This document shows, in pieces, positions 33,712 through 36,763 of a stretch of 36,763 bases of DNA. Made by a program: the position numbers and the translations under genes. The stretch spans positions 1 through 36,763 of the forward strand of contig NZ_QMEB01000027.1 in the NCBI RefSeq assembly GCF_012912135.1, in the 5' to 3' direction. The notes beneath the pieces were generated by a model. It saw nothing but the letters and a program-made list of their open reading frames with translations. It was not told the DNA's origin and searched no databases. The DNA comes from Brasilonema bromeliae SPC951 (GTDB lineage Bacteria > Cyanobacteriota > Cyanobacteriia > Cyanobacteriales > Nostocaceae). Each line of letters begins with the position of its first letter. Position 1 is the first letter of the stretch.

Positions 33712-34661
33712 ACGAAACAACGACGATTCAGATATTGCCTTACACGCTGATTGTCGGTCAGCAGCAGATCAAGCTGGCTTTGGAACTAGCGTATATTGCG
33801 CCAAGGATTGGAGGAGTGTTGCTCAGTGGACAACGGGGAACCGGGAAATCTACAGCTGTGCGTGCTTTTGCTCAGATGATGTATGAGCGCCTCCCGGTGA
33901 CTCTACCTATTAATGCTACAGAAGACCGAGTGGTTGGGGGCTGGCGGATTGATGAATTGATGCAGAGCAAGGCTGTTCCCCAGAAAGGATTGCTGGAAGA
34001 AGCAAATGGTGGCTTACTTTATATCGATGAAGTCAATCTGCTGGATGACCACATCGTGAATATTATTCTTGATGTCACCTCGACAGGAGTGCTGGTGGTG
34101 CAGCGGGAAGGGCAAAGTTTTCAAAAACCTGTTTCTTATACCCTGGTTGGTACTATGAACCCGGAAGAAGGAGGACTGCGACCACAGTTACTGGATCGGT
34201 TTGGCTTGATGGTGAGTGTGGAAGCAGAACAAAATGAAGCTGAACGCACGATGATTTTACAAACTGTTTTAGAGTTTGATGAAGCGCTCTCCCAGTTAAA
34301 AGTGGGAGAAACGTCAGCTTATATCAATGAAGCGCTGCAAAAAGATAAGAAACGCAAAGCGTTACTTGAGAAAGCACGCCAGAATTTTTATAACGTTAAA
34401 GTGCCTGTGAGCGTTGCTAGAAACTGCGTTAAGTTAGCAATAAAGTTCAATGCTGAAGGTAACCGAGGTGACTATATCATTGCTTTAGCAGCGCGTGCCT
34501 ATGCTGCGCTTGTTGATGCCAAACAAGTCACAAACGACCATGTCGCAGAGGTCGCTCGATTGGCACTTCAGCATCGTCGCCCTGAAGTCCTCCAGAGCAA
34601 CCAAATGCCGTGGAGTGATGAAGATGATGAGCAAGTGATGAAGATGATGAACGGTGAGTGA
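33708..34661 (+). CDS. MoxR/ChlI-like AAA+ ATPase, 317 aa
   Basis: AAA+ of the magnesium-chelatase-I/MoxR clade: Walker A LLSGQRGTGKST (Lys47), NATEDRVVGGWRIDEL (the clade's helix-2 insert), Walker B GGLLYIDEVNLL (Asp107-Glu108), sensor 1 VGTMNPEEGGLRPQLLDRFG with the Arg finger region, and a C-terminal helical lid (VPVSVARNCVKLAIKFN). It is not ChlI itself: it lacks ChlI's length and sits in a conflict-type operon. Such ATPases remodel or load vWA partners. GTG 33708 is chosen, with GGGGAG 4-5 nt upstream and a GTGA overlap with the TCD1 stop; an ATG at 33687 would overlap by 25 nt. It overlaps the next gene by 8 nt. Confidence 0.82.
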   Translation: MNETTTIQILPYTLIVGQQQIKLALELAYIAPRIGGVLLSGQRGTGKSTAVRAFAQMMYERLPVTLPINATEDRVVGGWRIDELMQSKAVPQKGLLEEANGGLLYIDEVNLLDDHIVNIILDVTSTGVLVVQREGQSFQKPVSYTLVGTMNPEEGGLRPQLLDRFGLMVSVEAEQNEAERTMILQTVLEFDEALSQLKVGETSAYINEALQKDKKRKALLEKARQNFYNVKVPVSVARNCVKLAIKFNAEGNRGDYIIALAARAYAALVDAKQVTNDHVAEVARLALQHRRPEVLQSNQMPWSDEDDEQVMKMMNGE

Positions 34662-36561
34662 TTCGGCAAAATTATCGCAACTGAGTTTGAATGATCTGGT
34701 GATGCGATCGCTCGCCTGTGCTGCCATCAGCCCAGGTCTTCGTAGTATTTTGATGTTCGATACGACACCTAATGCTTTGCGGTTGGCAGCTCAAACCACA
34801 GCCCAGATGCTGGAAGTGGTGACTGGACATGGAGTCACTCTGGTAACATTGGGAACCTATGAAGCAGAAGACGATTTGTGGGGTAGTTGGGGGTTAGCGG
34901 GTGATAACGAGCAACAATTGTTGCAATGGAAACCAGGTTTGCTGTCTCAACATTCCTGTGACATTCCATACGAATCTATAAATAAATTCCAACAGCGGAT
35001 AGTCGTCATTCCAGACTTAACTAAGCTGAGTTTGGCAGCAGCACGAGCTTGTGTGGTACTGATGGGGTCTGATGTAGCACATTTGGAGCGTCACGGGCAG
35101 CAGGTGCATTGGCAACCCAATATTTGCTGGATGGCAGGCTGTGCTAGTGGTGAAGTGGGAATGGTTTCTCCTCACCTGCTCGATCGCTTTGCCCTGCGCT
35201 TGAGTGGACAGGTGGCAAAAACAGTAGACAGAGCAGAATCTATTCTGGAGTTGCTTGACGAGCGGAGGTTAGGCAAGGAAAAGCCGAAACCTTTGTCAAC
35301 TGAAATTCGCGAGCAACTTCTCAAAGCTCTGCAAGTCCATCCCAAAATGACAGCCAAAGCTTTAGCCAGAATTTTTGATTATACATTAGAAGTGGAAGTT
35401 TATAGTCCCCGTCGAGAGATTGCTTTAGCGCGACTGTCTCTAGCAAATGCACGGCTAGTGGGTGCAAAGCAGATGACAACGGAGCAGGTTGATACTGCGG
35501 CTGGGATGATTGGCTTGACAATCGGTATCAAGCAGAAAGCAAAACGCTCAACTCAGTCCTCAGAACCACAGCCTGAACTCACTAAACTTACAGAGTCAAC
35601 ATCGGTCTCTACACCCTCATCAGAACAGCTAGAGTTATCCCCAGAGCAAGAACCTGTCTATGAGTCGGATGAACCAGAAGAACTACCCGCTACACCATTA
35701 ACATTTAATGCGATTCCTGTCAATCCTTACCCAGAGGATGAAGCACCTATTGAGCGGGAAGCGGCTTCGCTGCGATTACCACCTCGTCGATTTCGAGCAT
35801 CGGCTGCTGCTCGTGGGGTGATTATTGGTGTGGAGAAAGCCACAAATATGCGGGATTTAGCTTTGGTGAGGACGTTACTAGAAGCAGCAAAGTTCCAGCC
35901 AATTCGTCAACAAGGAAAAACTCATAGTCAACGGCGCTTGGTGTTGTCGCTGACGGACTTGCATAGTTATCGCAGAGCACCTGTAGCCGAGCAAATGCTG
36001 ATGCTGGTACTTGATCACACTTGTTTATTGGATTGCAACTGGCAAGAGGAGTTATTACCTTACCTGAACTGGGCGTATGTGGAACGAGCAAGTGTTTGCT
36101 TAATTCAGGTAGGAGCAGCACAAGCAAGCCACGAGTTGCGAGCTTATCAGGTGATGGCGCAAAACATTCTAGTACCTAGCATCAGTGCAGGAATTGAGGC
36201 AGAATCAGGCAAAGCGACTCCTTTGGCTCATGGTTTGGATTTGGCATTGCAGACTTTACGCCATGCTTTGCAACACGGACGCAGTAGAGTTCAGCGGGCG
36301 GTACTGGTTGTTATTAGTGATGGGCGGGGCAATGTGCCTTTAGAAGCCAGTCGCTTCGGTAGGATAACACCACCTGTGGGATGTAAGGGAGTTGACGATG
36401 CTTTGCAAGTAGCAGAACGTATCCGTGGATTGGATGGAGTGAAGGCGGTTTTGTTGAATCCGCAGCCAAAGCAATATGCTGATTTACCATTGGAACTGGC
36501 TAAGACATTGGGTGCAACTGTGGTTGCTATTGGGCGTCTAGAGCAAGTGGAGGTGGAATGA
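34654..36561 (+). CDS. ChlD-like protein: inactive AAA+ plus vWA domain, 635 aa
   Basis: The layout copies the magnesium chelatase D subunit. The N-terminal AAA+-like domain (1-300) has no Walker A Lys. An acidic/Pro/Ser linker follows (about 305-360, SSEQLELSPEQEPVYESDE), then an Arg-rich turn PPRRFRASAAARGVIIG, and a C-terminal vWA domain (about 425-635). The MIDAS is degenerate: the first motif reads VLDHTCLLD (Asp454, Thr456) in place of DxSxS, while Thr in ATPLAHG and Asp556 in VISDGRGN remain. It would partner the AAA+ ATPase encoded just before it. GTG 34654 starts inside the upstream gene; the end overlaps the next ATG (ATGA). It is probably part of a MoxR-vWA conflict system rather than chlorophyll synthesis. 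Confidence 0.78.
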   Translation: MSDSAKLSQLSLNDLVMRSLACAAISPGLRSILMFDTTPNALRLAAQTTAQMLEVVTGHGVTLVTLGTYEAEDDLWGSWGLAGDNEQQLLQWKPGLLSQHSCDIPYESINKFQQRIVVIPDLTKLSLAAARACVVLMGSDVAHLERHGQQVHWQPNICWMAGCASGEVGMVSPHLLDRFALRLSGQVAKTVDRAESILELLDERRLGKEKPKPLSTEIREQLLKALQVHPKMTAKALARIFDYTLEVEVYSPRREIALARLSLANARLVGAKQMTTEQVDTAAGMIGLTIGIKQKAKRSTQSSEPQPELTKLTESTSVSTPSSEQLELSPEQEPVYESDEPEELPATPLTFNAIPVNPYPEDEAPIEREAASLRLPPRRFRASAAARGVIIGVEKATNMRDLALVRTLLEAAKFQPIRQQGKTHSQRRLVLSLTDLHSYRRAPVAEQMLMLVLDHTCLLDCNWQEELLPYLNWAYVERASVCLIQVGAAQASHELRAYQVMAQNILVPSISAGIEAESGKATPLAHGLDLALQTLRHALQHGRSRVQRAVLVVISDGRGNVPLEASRFGRITPPVGCKGVDDALQVAERIRGLDGVKAVLLNPQPKQYADLPLELAKTLGATVVAIGRLEQVEVE

Positions 36562-36725
36562 TGGCTGCTAAATCAAAACTTTCACTGACTCAACGTGCAA
36601 TAACCTCGCCGACAGGTTTGAGTCGAACCAAACAGCTACCCTTTGAGGCAAAAGAAACTACAACAGCAACACTTGCTGTATCGGATTTACCAGAAAATAT
36701 AGAAGCTGCGTGCGATTCGTTGTGA
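36558..36725 (+). CDS. Small basic protein of the MoxR-vWA operon, 55 aa
   Basis: ATG 36558 overlaps the vWA gene stop (ATGA), with GGAGGTGG 5-8 nt upstream. The product (MMAAKSKLSLTQRAITSPTG..., ending NIEAACDSL) is Lys/Thr/Ser-rich at the start and acidic at the end and is probably disordered. No family is recognised. Its tight coupling argues that it is a true member of the operon. Confidence 0.5.
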   Translation: MMAAKSKLSLTQRAITSPTGLSRTKQLPFEAKETTTATLAVSDLPENIEAACDSL

Positions 36726-36763
36726 GTGAATCCCGGTAATCAGTCCGCAAATAACCTCACCAA
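36726..36763 (+). CDS. Possible start of the next operon gene, cut by the window edge
   Basis: A GTG directly after the preceding stop opens the frame VNPGNQSANNLT, which runs off the window. The frame starting at the overlapping GTG 36722 ends after five codons. In related ternary systems a third, effector-bearing gene would be expected here. Twelve codons are too few to identify it. Confidence 0.25.
   Translation, partial: MNPGNQSANNLT

Noticed and set aside
33708-36561. AAA+ and vWA genes as magnesium chelatase ChlI and ChlD
   Set aside because: The AAA+ protein is short, the vWA metal motif is altered, and both are coupled to a TCD1 gene, so a conflict-system role fits better.
1-36763. 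tRNA, rRNA or complete insertion-sequence genes
   Set aside because: No cloverleaf-like segment, rRNA sequence or transposase frame was recognised by eye; a covariance-model scan would be needed to exclude a tRNA fully.

Overview
The window comes from a filamentous, heterocyst-forming cyanobacterium (Nostocales). The evidence is many HIP1 octamers (GCGATCGC), heptameric tandem repeats (STRR type) and small palindromic dispersed repeats between genes, a hetZ gene, and a gene order (amiC1-amiC2-murI-small ORF-sds-hypothetical-hetZ-patU, with ssb and mreBCD nearby) that matches what I remember of the alr0087-alr0101 region of Nostoc/Anabaena PCC 7120. Family calls are made by eye, without database searches.

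Layout. 0-5.2 kb: an FMN-dependent hydroxy-acid oxidase whose 3' end is broken at the left edge; two small paralogous membrane-peptide genes; an acyl-ACP/acyl-CoA synthetase; a YlqD-family gene; a membrane-anchored hypothetical. 5.5-6.9 kb: pyruvate dehydrogenase E2. 7.7-9.9 kb: hetZ-patU, heterocyst differentiation and patterning, with overlapping ends. 10.1-13.9 kb: a hypothetical, solanesyl diphosphate synthase (sds), a candidate structured RNA, a small membrane protein and glutamate racemase (murI). 14.3-19.1 kb: two tandem N-acetylmuramoyl-L-alanine amidases (amiC2, amiC1), whose 5' leaders keep a common block that could pair with the conserved sRNA Yfr1. 19.1-20.6 kb: repeat-rich spacer. 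20.7-24.2 kb: Na+/H+ antiporter, an EVE-domain gene split by a 56-nt mobile repeat, a SIMPL-domain protein, ssb. 24.5-28.5 kb: mreBCD (cell shape) and ribD (riboflavin synthesis).

From about 28.5 kb the window turns into an accessory, defence-like island. The first unit is a tightly coupled three-gene operon with 4-bp ATGA overlaps: a compact UvrD-like SF1 helicase, a DarT-type nucleic-acid ADP-ribosyltransferase, and an ADP-ribosylglycohydrolase (ARH/DraG type) fused to a VOC/glyoxalase-like domain. This looks like a toxin-antitoxin or anti-phage module in which an ARH-VOC fusion takes the place of the usual macrodomain antitoxin DarG, with a helicase added. It is the best candidate here for an undescribed system. 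The second unit, which continues past the right edge, is a trypsin-co-occurring (TCD1) protein, a MoxR/ChlI-type AAA+ ATPase, a ChlD-like vWA protein, a 55-residue protein and the start of a further frame. It resembles the NTP-dependent MoxR-vWA conflict systems predicted in multicellular bacteria.

The core genes of the first 28 kb are mostly cell-envelope, septum and differentiation functions: AmiC amidases open septal nanopores, MurI supplies D-glutamate, MreBCD organises wall synthesis, and HetZ/PatU control heterocyst fate.
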